Source: Treponema sp. UBA4692
Lineage (GTDB): Bacteria; Spirochaetota; Spirochaetia; Treponematales; Treponemataceae
Assembly: GCA_002404895.1 (NCBI GenBank)
Contig: DHKO01000053.1
Span: 1-39,558 of the forward strand
Direction of reading: 5' to 3'
DNA length: 39,558 nt
Shown here: piece after piece, positions 17,729 to 25,851 of the stretch
Numbering within the stretch: position 1 is the first letter of the stretch
Layout of the letters: every line of letters starts with the position of its first letter
Translations under genes and position numbers: made by a program
Notes under the pieces: model-generated
The model's database searches: none
What the model was told of the DNA's origin: nothing
What the model saw: the letters and a program-made list of their open reading frames with translations, nothing else

Positions 17729-18893
17729 TATGAACACCTCTTGCAGGCTCTACTTCGTAGCAAGTCGCGTGCGCGCCGAATATTTTTGTGAATTCAACAA
17801 GCTTTTTCTTGAATTCAGGAACATTATGCTCATCCAAAATCGCGTACATACAGCGTCCAAAGCCTTTTCCAGTGATTCTTCCGCACGTGAAAGGATTGCG
17901 GGAGTCGTCATTGTTCGGCTCAATCTCAAGAAGCCGCTTTACAAGCCAGTCGATTTCAGGGCAGGAGATTTCGTACTCGTCCCGCATATTCTCGTGGCTC
18001 ATATTCACCGCGCGGGCAAAAGCTCCGAACGCCCCGTTCCTGATTCCCTCGCTTGCCTTCAAGACATACTCATGCTCTTTCATTATCGAGTTCAGCTTTT
18101 TGTGGACTGGCTCAGGAGTCGCGGAAAGAACAAGATTCACCTCATGAGGATTCTCCTCGTAAATCCAGCCGCCCCTCACATTAGATTTTGTCTCTTTAAG
18201 CTCGCCAAGAATCAATGCGTATTCAGGCTGACGAATCATATTCTCGTCCCAAATTTCAATCCTAGGAACTTTCGCGTCAACAAGGAGAATTTTCTTGTTG
18301 AAATTCCACGGAAGAATCTCGTAAGTCTTTGAGGAATGGTCTGTCAAAATCAGCGATTTTTCTTCAGAATGAAGCGCCGCGAAAAAGTCCGAGACATAGT
18401 TCTGCGCTCCAAGAAATTTTCTGTTTCCGCGCTCGATAACCCGAAGAAGCGCATCGTCATCAATATCAAGATTCAAGAGACTGCGCACAGCATAGGCAGT
18501 TCCGACTTTCATCGCGGTCGCTATTCCGAATCCTGCAGACGGAAGAATGTCGGAATAAACCGTAAAATCAATCCCCTTTAAGTCGTATCCGCTCGAAACA
18601 AAGCCGAAAAGAACGGCCTTTATCGAATTTGCCCATTTGTCTTCTTTTTTGTATTTCAGTGTTGTAAGAGTTGATTTTTTCGAGTCTTTAAGCTGGGGAA
18701 AATAAAAATGAACACCGTTGTCCTCACGGAGCGAAGCGGCAATATAGACAGGAAGATTCACCGCCATCGAAAGTGTCTTGTCCCTAAAAAACCATGAATG
18801 CTCGCCGATAAGATGAAAACGCCCTGGAGTCTCAACAACAACCTGGGGCGAAGCCGAATATTCTGACTTGTGAATTTCGTTAATAAGCTCCAC
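17718..18893 (-). CDS. galactokinase-like GHMP-family protein
   Basis: A 391-residue protein matching galactokinases over its length. Motif 1 is TPGRFHLIGEHSWF (residues 22-35; GalK usually GRxNLIGEHtDY). Motif 2 is LPSAGFGIATAMKVG (117-131), where kinases have P.GaGLSSSAA. NYVSDFFAAL around Asp169 is at the catalytic Asp position, and motif 3 is RITGKGFGRCMYAIL near 341 (usually TGGGFGG). The ATP-loop serines of motif 2 are missing and one motif 3 glycine is Lys, so activity or substrate may differ from true GalK. The start is GTG at 18893 with GGGGA upstream. It heads the - strand cluster with surE and lies divergent from lnt. Confidence 0.75.
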   Translation of the reverse strand: MELINEIHKSEYSASPQVVVETPGRFHLIGEHSWFFRDKTLSMAVNLPVYIAASLREDNGVHFYFPQLKDSKKSTLTTLKYKKEDKWANSIKAVLFGFVSSGYDLKGIDFTVYSDILPSAGFGIATAMKVGTAYAVRSLLNLDIDDDALLRVIERGNRKFLGAQNYVSDFFAALHSEEKSLILTDHSSKTYEILPWNFNKKILLVDAKVPRIEIWDENMIRQPEYALILGELKETKSNVRGGWIYEENPHEVNLVLSATPEPVHKKLNSIMKEHEYVLKASEGIRNGAFGAFARAVNMSHENMRDEYEISCPEIDWLVKRLLEIEPNNDDSRNPFTCGRITGKGFGRCMYAILDEHNVPEFKKKLVEFTKIFGAHATCYEVEPARGVHIVS

Positions 18894-18965
18894 CTGATTA
18901 TCCCCAACTTTTTTCTATATCATATCATTGCATTAAAAAAAACAAGATAATAAAATTATATCGAT

Positions 18966-20825
18966 ATGTTCCCCATTTTACAAGTTTTTTATTCTCTACT
19001 TTCGGGCTGTATTCTTTCATTAGGTATACAAAACAATTTTTACCTTTATGGAATTCCTGCGGCGGGACTTTTTTCAGCGGCTCCGCTTTACATCGCGATA
19101 AACACTTCAAAATCATATAAATCAGCTTTCCTTTGCGGATATGTCCAGACTGCGGTCTGCCATCTTCTTTCGAGCTTCTGGCTTGGAAATTTCCGGGGGT
19201 TCGCAGTTTTCACGCTCGGGGCTTCGCTTGTCGGGACTGGATTCATCGGCGGATTCATCAGCCTTATCTCTTATTTTCCGACTTTATACTCAAGAAAATC
19301 CGAACGGCTCGAGGAAGATTCCGGAAAATCGCCTTTCAAAATTCCATTCAGGATTTTGTGGTTCACTGCCGTCTACGTTATTTACGAATGGTGCAAGTCA
19401 ACAGGATTTTTAGCTTATCCGTGGGGAACGGTCTCGATGACAGCTTTCAAGTGGCCGCTTGTCACACAGATTGCGGACATCACTGGCGTCTGGGGCGTAA
19501 CATTTCTTTTCGTGTTTTTTTCGTCCTGCCTCGGCGAAGCGGTTCTGATTTTAGGAAGAATCCAGAACTGCGGCGCAAAAAAAGAGATTTTCAAGGCTCT
19601 AAAAAGGACTTTTCTCTGCTGCGCCTCATTTTTTCTTATTTCAACAATTTATGGCGCATACCAGATTCTAAAAGAACGCAAGCCTGTCAAGACAATGAAC
19701 ACAGTTCTAGTCCAGCAGAACAATGACTCATGGAACCGAAACCAAAGGCAGAACATATACATCTCTCAGAGGCTTTCAAAACAGGGAACAGAGGAAATCC
19801 GCTCAAAATACGGCGAGGAGACCGACCTAGTCGTGTGGAGCGAGGCCGTCCTTGCGAAGAGATTTCCGAACGCTGAAAGTTTCTACAAACATTATCCTGA
19901 AGACGAGCCTCTTTTGCCTTTCATCAAAAATCTCAGGACTCCTTTTGTAATCGGCGGACCTTACATAATGAACGCCGAAAAACAGGACTACGGGAACGGC
20001 GCGCTTCTGTTCGATAAAAACGGAAAATTCCGCGGCGCATACATAAAAATGCATCTCGTTCCGTTTGCGGAGCGAATTCCGGGGCGGCAATATCAGGCGG
20101 TCAGAAAAATCGTCAAGAAAATCGCTGGAAGCTACGGCTGGGCTCCCGGTGAAAAGCCTGTCGTGTTTGAAATTCCGCTCGTTTCAAGCCAGCCGGAAAA
20201 AAACGAAAAGTTCGATGTAGTTTCTCTTCTGGAAAAAGAATCCGGCAAAAAAAATGAAATCGAAAAAAAATCTGTCAGAATAACAACGCCAATCTGCTTT
20301 GACGACTCCGCAATCGAAGTCTGCCGGGCGATGTTTCTTTCAGGAACAGAGTGTTTCGTGAACATAACAAATGACTCATGGTCAAAGACAAAATCGGCCG
20401 AGACGCAGCATTTCGCAGTCGCGCACTACAGGAGCATAGAATTCAGGACGACGACAATCCGGGCAGCAAACGCGGGTCTCACGACGGTTATCTCTCCGAC
20501 TGGAAAAGTTCTTGAGTCTCTTCCGCTTTTTGAGGAAGGCGCGCTTTCATACAAAGTTCCGGTTTTCGAGCGTCAGATTACAATTTTCGCGAGATTCGGA
20601 AACTGGCTGCCTCACTCGGCGGTGATTCTCTGCCTGATTTTTGTGATTTTCAAAGTCAGAAAGAATTTTGAGCGTGAAAAAGATGAAAAAGAAATCTCGA
20701 CGCTGTGCATAAGCCATGAAAGCGAACCGCACAAACAGAACGAAAAATCGTGCGAAATATGTGAAAAAACTATTTCTTCATATAAAGAAGCGCTTTCAAT
20801 AAATTTCAGCGAATGGAATTTCTAA
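18966..20825 (+). CDS. lnt: apolipoprotein N-acyltransferase
   Basis: Inner-membrane enzyme adding the third acyl chain to lipoproteins. The N-terminal ~235 residues hold several membrane segments (YGIPAAGLFSAAPLYIAI, SLVGTGFIGGFISLISYF, GVTFLFVFFSSCLGEAVLIL). The nitrilase-like domain then carries the triad: Glu293 (VVWSEAV), Lys361 (YIKMHLVPFAE) and Cys444 (TPICFDDS). A final membrane segment is near 555-570 (HSAVILCLIFVIFKV). About 30 extra Lys/Glu-rich residues (408-436) interrupt the hydrolase domain, and the 50-residue C-terminal tail is longer than usual, at 619 residues against ~510-540. The ATG has no clear ribosome-binding site. Its end overlaps only the open frame upstream of nrdR, not the true nrdR start. 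Confidence 0.93.
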   Translation: MFPILQVFYSLLSGCILSLGIQNNFYLYGIPAAGLFSAAPLYIAINTSKSYKSAFLCGYVQTAVCHLLSSFWLGNFRGFAVFTLGASLVGTGFIGGFISLISYFPTLYSRKSERLEEDSGKSPFKIPFRILWFTAVYVIYEWCKSTGFLAYPWGTVSMTAFKWPLVTQIADITGVWGVTFLFVFFSSCLGEAVLILGRIQNCGAKKEIFKALKRTFLCCASFFLISTIYGAYQILKERKPVKTMNTVLVQQNNDSWNRNQRQNIYISQRLSKQGTEEIRSKYGEETDLVVWSEAVLAKRFPNAESFYKHYPEDEPLLPFIKNLRTPFVIGGPYIMNAEKQDYGNGALLFDKNGKFRGAYIKMHLVPFAERIPGRQYQAVRKIVKKIAGSYGWAPGEKPVVFEIPLVSSQPEKNEKFDVVSLLEKESGKKNEIEKKSVRITTPICFDDSAIEVCRAMFLSGTECFVNITNDSWSKTKSAETQHFAVAHYRSIEFRTTTIRAANAGLTTVISPTGKVLESLPLFEEGALSYKVPVFERQITIFARFGNWLPHSAVILCLIFVIFKVRKNFEREKDEKEISTLCISHESEPHKQNEKSCEICEKTISSYKEALSINFSEWNF

Positions 20826-20848
20826 AATCTAATTCTGGAGGAAAAAAA

Positions 20849-21313
20849 ATGAGATGCCCTTACTGCGGAAGCCTTGACGACAAAGTCCTTGAATCAAGAA
20901 CGATGGCGAACGGAGAATCAATCAGGCGACGGCGCGAATGCATGAGCTGCGGCTACCGTTTCACAAGCTACGAAAGAATCGAAGAGAAAAAATTCATGGT
21001 TGTGAAGAAAGACGGAAGACGCCAGCCTTTCGACCAGGCAAAACTCGAAAAAGGAATCGAGCGCGCGCTTGAAAAACGCCCAGTAACCTCCGACATGATT
21101 GAAAACATCACAAACGACATTTACGACCAAGCCGTTATGATTGGGAAAACCAGCCGCGAAATCTCCACGGAAAAGCTCGGCGAGCTTGTTCTCGACAGGC
21201 TCTACAAGACAGACAAAGTCGCTTATATCCGCTTCGCATCCGTCTACAAGCATTTTGAAACTTTGGACGAATTCATAAAAGAAATAAAAAATTCAAAAAT
21301 AAATGAAAAATAA
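20849..21313 (+). CDS. nrdR: transcriptional repressor NrdR
   Basis: ATP/dATP-sensing zinc-finger repressor of ribonucleotide reductase genes. The zinc ribbon is complete (Cys3, Cys6, Cys31, Cys34 in MRCPYCGS and CMSCGYRF) with the RRRRECMSC block. It is followed by the ATP-cone (VVKKDGRRQPFDQAKLEKGI, and VAYIRFASVYKHF near the end). The frame is open from 20813, but the ATG at 20849 is chosen because it gives the invariant MRCPYC start and is preceded by GGAGG. The product is 154 residues, the normal length. It lies 23 bases after lnt and may share its transcript. No nrd gene or NrdR box was found in the window, so its targets lie elsewhere. Confidence 0.95.
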   Translation: MRCPYCGSLDDKVLESRTMANGESIRRRRECMSCGYRFTSYERIEEKKFMVVKKDGRRQPFDQAKLEKGIERALEKRPVTSDMIENITNDIYDQAVMIGKTSREISTEKLGELVLDRLYKTDKVAYIRFASVYKHFETLDEFIKEIKNSKINEK

Positions 21314-21325
21314 CCTTTTTTGCTA

Positions 21326-21354
21326 TTGACACAAATCATCTGCTGTTATAAGAT
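21326..21354 (+). promoter_or_regulatory. candidate sigma-70 promoter of the CAT-anticodon tRNA
   Basis: TTGACA at 21326-21331 is a consensus -35 box. TAAGAT at 21349-21354 gives 17-base spacing (TATAAG at 21347 gives 15). The tRNA begins 14 bases later, the expected arrangement for a tRNA leader. Confidence 0.6.
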
Positions 21355-21367
21355 AAATACATCACTT

Positions 21368-21440
21368 GGGGGCATAGTCCAGCTGGTAGAACACCGGACT
21401 CATATTCCGTATGTCATAGGTTCAAGTCCTATTGCCCCTA
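21368..21440 (+). tRNA. tRNA with CAT anticodon (elongator Met or Ile2)
   Basis: The cloverleaf folds by eye. The acceptor GGGGGCA pairs with TGCCCCT, including a G-T end pair. The D arm is GTCC/GAAC with one C-A mismatch. The anticodon arm CCGGA/TCCGT has loop CTCATAT (anticodon CAT) and one end mismatch, and the T arm is ATAGG/CCTAT. The discriminator is A and CCA is not encoded. It lacks the initiator's unpaired first base. I cannot decide between elongator Met and lysidine-modified Ile2. Confidence 0.88.
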
Positions 21441-21447
21441 CTTTGAT

Positions 21448-21479
21448 AAAAGCTAGTCAGAAATGGCTAGCTTTTCTTG
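21448..21479 (+). terminator. intrinsic terminator between tRNA and argF
   Basis: AAAAGCTAG (21448-21456) and CTAGCTTTT (21467-21475) form a perfect nine-base stem with a ten-base loop. The T-rich end sits in the stem's right arm. argF begins 28 bases later, so any read-through would transcribe it. Confidence 0.6.
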
Positions 21480-21506
21480 TTTATGCGCATTTTCAGGAGG
21501 AAGAAG

Positions 21507-22457
21507 ATGGAAGCTGAAAAATTTGAGTCTCCTTTTAAAGGCCGCTCGCTGCTAACTTGGCTTGACTACGAGCCAGAAGAGATTCTGCAGATTCTCGACT
21601 ACGCATTTCTTGTAAAAAAACAGTCCCGCAACGGAGAAATTCACCAGAGATTTTTGGGAAAGACAATCGCCCTTATTTTTGAGAAACGCTCGACACGCAC
21701 CCGCTCTTCTTTTGAAACAGCGTTCGGAGAGGAGGGCGGACATCCGGTTTTCATGTCAACTCAGGATATTCAGCTCGGCGGAAAAGAAAGCGTAAAAGAC
21801 ACAGCGCGCGTTCTTGGAAGAATGTTCAGCGCGATTGAGTTCAGAGGATTCAAGCAGGAACACGTGAAGCAGCTTGCAGAATTCTCGGGAATTCCAGTAA
21901 TCAACGGTCTTACTGACGATTTTCACCCTACACAGGCTTTAGCCGACATCATGACTCTTAAAGAGAACTTTGGAAAGCTCAAAGGACTCAAATGGGTTTT
22001 CTGCGGAGACGGACGGAACAATGTCGCACGCTCTCTCATGATTATTTCTGCTAAGCTTGGAATCGACTTTGCGATTTTCGCTCCGAAAGAGCTTTTTCCT
22101 CCAAAAGACATTCAGGAAACCTGCGCTCCGCTCGCTGCAAAAAGCGGCTCAAAAATTGAAATTTCTGATGATATTTCAGTTGTAAAAGGAGCGGATTGCC
22201 TTTATACTGATGTATGGGTTTCGATGGGCGAGGAAGCGCTCAAAGAAGAAAGAACCCATTTGCTGAGACCGTATCAGGTAAACAAGGAGCTTATGGCTGC
22301 GACAGGCAAGAAAGACACAATCTTTATGCATTGTCTGCCGGCTGTTCTAGGCCAGGAAGTTACCGAGGATGTTTTTGAAAGTTCCGCAAGCAAAGTGTGG
22401 GACGAAGCTGAAAACCGAAAGCATACGATCAAGGCAATCATGCTTGCGCTTATCTAA
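21507..22457 (+). CDS. argF: ornithine carbamoyltransferase
   Basis: Transfers the carbamoyl group between carbamoyl phosphate and ornithine; it could act anabolically (ArgF) or catabolically in arginine deimination (ArcB). Motifs are FEKRSTRTRSSFE (carbamoyl-phosphate loop), GLTDDFHPTQALADIMT, and MHCLPAVLGQEV (Cys of the ornithine site). The 316-residue length is normal. The ATG at 21507 is preceded by AGGAGG at good spacing; the frame upstream to 21477 is not needed. No other arginine gene is nearby, so the direction cannot be decided. The next gene starts 29 bases after its stop, probably in the same transcript. Confidence 0.93.
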   Translation: MEAEKFESPFKGRSLLTWLDYEPEEILQILDYAFLVKKQSRNGEIHQRFLGKTIALIFEKRSTRTRSSFETAFGEEGGHPVFMSTQDIQLGGKESVKDTARVLGRMFSAIEFRGFKQEHVKQLAEFSGIPVINGLTDDFHPTQALADIMTLKENFGKLKGLKWVFCGDGRNNVARSLMIISAKLGIDFAIFAPKELFPPKDIQETCAPLAAKSGSKIEISDDISVVKGADCLYTDVWVSMGEEALKEERTHLLRPYQVNKELMAATGKKDTIFMHCLPAVLGQEVTEDVFESSASKVWDEAENRKHTIKAIMLALI

Positions 22458-22486
22458 AAGACTGGCAAAGCAAAGAGGAGTTTTGT

Positions 22487-22921
22487 ATGAAAAAATCATT
22501 TATCTTGTCTGCGTTGATTCTTGTTGGAATTTTGTTCTCATCTGCCGCTCAGAGCGCGCAGCGCGAGTACAAGTATCCGTTTCAGGAGTCTGAGGTCTCT
22601 TATCACAATGTTACAATCTACAAGGTTTTAGACCACAAAGACGCTTACATTGTTACTTACGCGAAAGGCCACAGAGATGTCGGTTCTGTTACAATCCCGA
22701 AAAAATGGTACTCAAGCATGAAAAAGGCTGACGCAAAGCTCACTTTCAGAAGTCTTCCAAAAGCGATGTCTCCATACATGACAGTAATTTCACGCAGCGG
22801 CTCATTCGAGAGAGTCATCTTGAATATGCCGACTTCACGCGCTGATTCAGCATGGGGAGTTGCGGACAGCTCTTATCAGGTTGACGATGCTGACAAGGAC
22901 ACTCTTGAAATCGTCTATTAA
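22487..22921 (+). CDS. small exported protein of unknown function
   Basis: A 144-residue protein with a clear signal peptide (KKSFILSALILVGILFSSAA, cleavage near residue 24) and no lipobox cysteine, so it is probably periplasmic. The mature part is basic and beta-rich, with YHNVTIYKVLDHKDAYIVTY, GSVTIPKKWYSSM and FERVILNMPTSRADSAW. I do not recognise a family. GAGGAG precedes the ATG. It follows argF by 29 bases and is followed by a terminator-like hairpin, so it is the probable last gene of that transcript. Confidence 0.8.
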   Translation: MKKSFILSALILVGILFSSAAQSAQREYKYPFQESEVSYHNVTIYKVLDHKDAYIVTYAKGHRDVGSVTIPKKWYSSMKKADAKLTFRSLPKAMSPYMTVISRSGSFERVILNMPTSRADSAWGVADSSYQVDDADKDTLEIVY

Positions 22922-22979
22922 GTTTAGGCTGCAAGAGTTGTCTTGCTGGAATCGACTTGAAAAATAATCTATAATCTAC

Positions 22980-23014
22980 GGCTGCTGTTGAAAAAATGGC
23001 AGCCTATTTTTTTT
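22980..23014 (+). terminator. intrinsic terminator after the argF transcript
   Basis: GGCTGC (22980-22985) pairs with GCAGCC (22999-23004) and is followed by TATTTTTTTTT. A TATAAT at 22970-22975 lies just upstream, so an attenuator for the next gene cannot be excluded. Confidence 0.65.
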
Positions 23015-23038
23015 TACAAATAAAAGCATGAGGAAAAA

Positions 23039-24022
23039 ATGATTATTATTTCAGATGAGAAAATCAAGCAGTTTGAGTCTTTTTTGGGCGGACACGATTT
23101 TTTTTATGTGATAGGACACAGAGAGCCTGACGGAGACGCGATTTTCAGCTGCCTCGGAGTTGCGGAAATCTTAAAGTCGAAAGGACTTGAGTATCAGCTT
23201 TTGTCTGCGGGACCGTTCAAGAGAAACGAGATAAAGCCTAAAGCAAGGCTTTTCAGCAGCGAGATGAAATTCCTTTCCGAGCCGGAGCGGAAAAAAGCCG
23301 CGCTCATAATGCTTGACTGCTCGGAATACAGCCGTCTTGGCGACATCGAAGGCGATTTCAAGAATCTTGACACGTTCACAATTGACCATCACAAAACAGC
23401 CGAAGCAACAGAAAACAGCATCATAGACCCGACATCGCCTGCCTGCTGCTGCCTTGTCCAGCAAATTTACGAAAAACTTGTTGGAAAACTCACTCCGAAA
23501 GCTGCGGAATATTTCTTTTTCGGAATGGCGACCGACACAGGCTATTTCAGATTTCTCGACACCGGCTCTGCGGAGTTTTTCAGGCAGACAGCGAGGCTTG
23601 TTGAAGCAGGCGTGAATCCGCGGAAAATTTACGACATAATCACTGGCGGAAAAGCGTATTCGACGCGGAAACTGCTCGGAATAATGCTCGACCGCGCAGA
23701 GCGCAGATACAACAACAAGCTTGTCATCACTTACGAGACAATGGAGGACACAAAAAAATGGGGGCAGGAAGGACGCGACAGCGACTCGCTCTACTCTCTT
23801 CTGCTTTCTGTTGACGGCGTTGAGGCAGTGCTTTTTATCCGGCAGGACAGCGAGCTTACCTGCACTTGCGGCTTCCGCTCAAGAGACAAAATTGACGTAA
23901 GCGCAATCGCGGCGAAATTCGGCGGCGGCGGACACAAAAACGCGGCTGGACTTAGCATCGACGGAAAAATCAAGGACGTTTCAGAAAAAATCTGCCTTGA
24001 ATTCGCAAAAGTCTTGAAATAG
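23039..24022 (+). CDS. nrnA: DHH-family phosphoesterase, NrnA-like
   Basis: Probable oligoribonuclease/pAp phosphatase of the DHH/DHHA1 family, 327 residues. The N-terminal DHH domain shows GHREPDGDA (Asp31, Asp33), LDCSE, and TIDHHKTA (the DHH motif itself), then GMATDTGYFRF. The DHHA1 domain ends with AAKFGGGGHKNAAGLSI, which binds substrate. GAGGAAAAA precedes the ATG. It stands alone between a terminator-like hairpin upstream and a strong terminator downstream. NrnA-type enzymes degrade the short RNA left by RNA decay and pGpG from c-di-GMP turnover, compatible with the PilZ protein in the window; that link is inference. Confidence 0.88.
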   Translation: MIIISDEKIKQFESFLGGHDFFYVIGHREPDGDAIFSCLGVAEILKSKGLEYQLLSAGPFKRNEIKPKARLFSSEMKFLSEPERKKAALIMLDCSEYSRLGDIEGDFKNLDTFTIDHHKTAEATENSIIDPTSPACCCLVQQIYEKLVGKLTPKAAEYFFFGMATDTGYFRFLDTGSAEFFRQTARLVEAGVNPRKIYDIITGGKAYSTRKLLGIMLDRAERRYNNKLVITYETMEDTKKWGQEGRDSDSLYSLLLSVDGVEAVLFIRQDSELTCTCGFRSRDKIDVSAIAAKFGGGGHKNAAGLSIDGKIKDVSEKICLEFAKVLK

Positions 24023-24044
24023 CTTTTTATTTTTTAGAACAAAG

Positions 24045-24082
24045 TCCGGCAATTTTTGATTTTTAATTTTGCCGGATTTTTT
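24045..24082 (+). terminator. intrinsic terminator after nrnA
   Basis: TCCGGCAA (24045-24052) pairs perfectly with TTGCCGGA (24069-24076), followed by TTTTTT. It insulates the sigma-54 promoter region downstream. Confidence 0.8.
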
Positions 24083-24137
24083 ATGCAAGCCTCAGCTGAT
24101 TTTTTCAGAATTCTTCTCGTCATATCTCTTCAAAATT

Positions 24138-24216
24138 TTGTTGTTTTTTGTTGGATTTTGCTGTTTTTCATTGTTTCTTTGTTGGATTTTGTTGGAAAAA
24201 TGCTGTTTTTTGTTGG
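24138..24216 (+). repeat. helically phased TTGTTGG repeats upstream of the sigma-54 promoter
   Basis: TTGTTGG occurs at 24148, 24179, 24189 and 24210, with a one-mismatch copy at 24138. The start-to-start distances are 10, 31, 10 and 21 bases, close to whole helical turns. The block ends about 30 bases before the -24 element. Such phased sites would suit an enhancer-binding activator, but the region is also simply T/G-rich, so chance repetition is possible. Confidence 0.45.
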
Positions 24217-24245
24217 TTTTTCAATTTTCAGCTGTTTTTAGGCGC

Positions 24246-24262
24246 TTGGCACGTTTTTTGCA
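24246..24262 (+). promoter_or_regulatory. sigma-54 (RpoN) promoter
   Basis: TTGGCACG-TTTT-TTGCA matches the -24/-12 consensus TGGCACG-N4-TTGC exactly, with GG at 24248-24249 and GC at 24260-24261 (12-base spacing). The predicted start, about 12 bases downstream, leaves a leader of roughly 15 bases that contains the GGAGG ribosome-binding site of the next gene. Confidence 0.85.
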
Positions 24263-24287
24263 TATCAGTTTTCCAAACGGAGGAAAT

Positions 24288-25217
24288 ATGCAAAAAGTCA
24301 ATATCAACGATTTGCCGCAGCTGTTCAGAGAAAACAAAATCAAGAAGCAGGAAATCATCAACTTTTTATGGGAGGAAATTTACACAAAGCCGAATTTTTA
24401 CGGTCTTCAGGATTATGACGAAGACGAAAAAAGCGATTTTCTGCTGGATTTCCGGGGGAAAATTCTTCCGACCTTAAAAAACTACAACGAAAATCTGGGA
24501 AACCTTCAGAGTTTCCTGCGGGGCTGCATCAAATTAAGGAAAATCTCGTGGGAAAAAAAACGCATGCAAGAAGAAATCAGGAGCAAGACAGCAGGAATTT
24601 TTCTGACAGGAAAATCAAAAGACGAATATTCATCAAAATTCGAGAACAATCTTGATGAACAGGAAAATAAAAATCAAAAAAACATAAAAAGCGGCTCAAA
24701 ATGCAAGATGAAAATAAAGGCTCTCACAATGCTGATTCTGACTCTAAAAGCCTGCCGCGAGGTTGATGACAAGCTGATTTCAAAGATAAGCGATTTTACA
24801 GGACTGACTGAGGAAGCTCTTCAAAAGCTCGTTCAGGAAATGAAAAACATCGCTTTCAAAAAAGAAGAAAAACGCGAAAAATTAATCTCAAAGAGAAACA
24901 ACGCTTTTTACTTCCGCCGAAAATACAGTCTTGAAATGCAGAATTTGGGAAACGACGCGCTTTCATACAGCAATCTAAAAGAAAGATACGAAAATCAGAG
25001 CAGAAACTGGATAAAAAACAACGCGCTTTTGACAAGAAGCTGCGTAACAAGCCCTTCAAACAACGAAATTGCGAAAAAGCTCGGTTTAAAGCCGCGCACG
25101 GTCGGCTTCTATCTGTTCTGCGCGAAAAAAACTTTCGGAAATCTTGAAAATTCAGAAAAACCAGACGAGGAGACGGAAAAAGAGGGAAAACTAGACTGTC
25201 AATCGACGATTCATTAA
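24288..25217 (+). CDS. divergent sigma-factor-like regulator under sigma-54 control
   Basis: A 309-residue protein. I see no exact family, but its ends resemble sigma-70-family regions. Residues 45-92 (DEDEKSDFLLDFRGKILPTL, a YNENLGNLQSFLRGC segment, then an LRKISWEKK tail) follow the region 2 pattern of an acidic D-x-x-D helix, a Y-N turn, F..WL-like residues and a basic end. Residues 257-283 (SNNEIAKKLGLKPRTVGFYL then FCAKKTF) match the region 4 helix-turn-helix. Between them lies a ~150-residue charged helical insert. Some acidic or aromatic region 2 residues differ, so core-binding is not assured. The ATG at 24288 has GGAGG; the frame is open further upstream, but that part overlaps the promoter. 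rdgB follows after 13 bases. Confidence 0.7.
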   Translation: MQKVNINDLPQLFRENKIKKQEIINFLWEEIYTKPNFYGLQDYDEDEKSDFLLDFRGKILPTLKNYNENLGNLQSFLRGCIKLRKISWEKKRMQEEIRSKTAGIFLTGKSKDEYSSKFENNLDEQENKNQKNIKSGSKCKMKIKALTMLILTLKACREVDDKLISKISDFTGLTEEALQKLVQEMKNIAFKKEEKREKLISKRNNAFYFRRKYSLEMQNLGNDALSYSNLKERYENQSRNWIKNNALLTRSCVTSPSNNEIAKKLGLKPRTVGFYLFCAKKTFGNLENSEKPDEETEKEGKLDCQSTIH

Positions 25218-25230
25218 AATTCCGCCCATT

Positions 25231-25851
25231 ATGGTTTTATATTTAGCAACAGGAAACAGACACAAGCAAAAAGAGATGCAGGAGATTCTGACAAACTATG
25301 AAATCAGAATTCCTGCGGACGACGGAATCGACTTCAATCCAGACGAGATGGGAACGACTTTTTACGAGAACAGCATAATCAAGGCTAATGATTTGTGGCA
25401 GATTGTAAACAAGCCGGTCATCGCGGACGACTCAGGACTTTGCGTTGACGCGCTTTCAGGCGAGCCTGGAATTTTCACGTCGAGATACGCAGGTCCTGAC
25501 TTTCCGCACGGCCGCCCAGACGGAAAGAAAATTCCTCAGGACGAGCAGAACAGGCTTTTAATTGAACAGCTCAATGCGACAGGCTCAAAAAACAGGAAAT
25601 GCCATTACACTTGCGCGATGGCTCTTTTTGTGAAAAGCGACCAGCTCTATGTGGCGCAGGATATTTTCGAAGGCGAGCTAATCGATGACATCAGCAAGCA
25701 GGCAGGAAACGGCGGATTTGGCTACGATCCGATTGTCTATCTTCCAGAATACGGAAAAACTGTCGCTGAAATTTCCGCAGAAGAAAAAAACAGAATATCG
25801 CACAGAGGAAAAGCCGTAAGAAAAATCGCTGAAATTCTCAAGAATTTCTGA
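25231..25851 (+). CDS. rdgB: inosine/xanthosine triphosphate pyrophosphatase (RdgB/HAM1)
   Basis: House-cleaning enzyme hydrolysing ITP, XTP and dITP to monophosphates. Family signatures are LYLATGNRHKQKEM at the N-terminus (T-x-N-x-x-K phosphate contacts), TTFYENSIIKA, VIADDSGLCVDALSGEPG with the catalytic Asp, SRYAG, NGGFGYDPIVY, and EKNRISHRGKA near the end. The 206-residue length is normal. The ATG has no strong ribosome-binding site and lies 13 bases after the sigma-like gene, so it is likely co-transcribed from the sigma-54 promoter, perhaps with a second promoter inside that gene. Confidence 0.95.
   Translation: MVLYLATGNRHKQKEMQEILTNYEIRIPADDGIDFNPDEMGTTFYENSIIKANDLWQIVNKPVIADDSGLCVDALSGEPGIFTSRYAGPDFPHGRPDGKKIPQDEQNRLLIEQLNATGSKNRKCHYTCAMALFVKSDQLYVAQDIFEGELIDDISKQAGNGGFGYDPIVYLPEYGKTVAEISAEEKNRISHRGKAVRKIAEILKNF

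Noticed and set aside
22930..22945. GCAAGA-GTTG-TCTTGC hairpin after the small exported protein as a terminator
   Set aside because: A perfect six-base stem but no T-run follows; the hairpin at 22980 is the better terminator.
24069..24287. Upstream extension of the sigma-like gene's open frame
   Set aside because: It overlaps a terminator and the sigma-54 promoter, translates to a Phe/Cys/Leu-rich string, and the GGAGG-preceded ATG at 24288 is a much better start.
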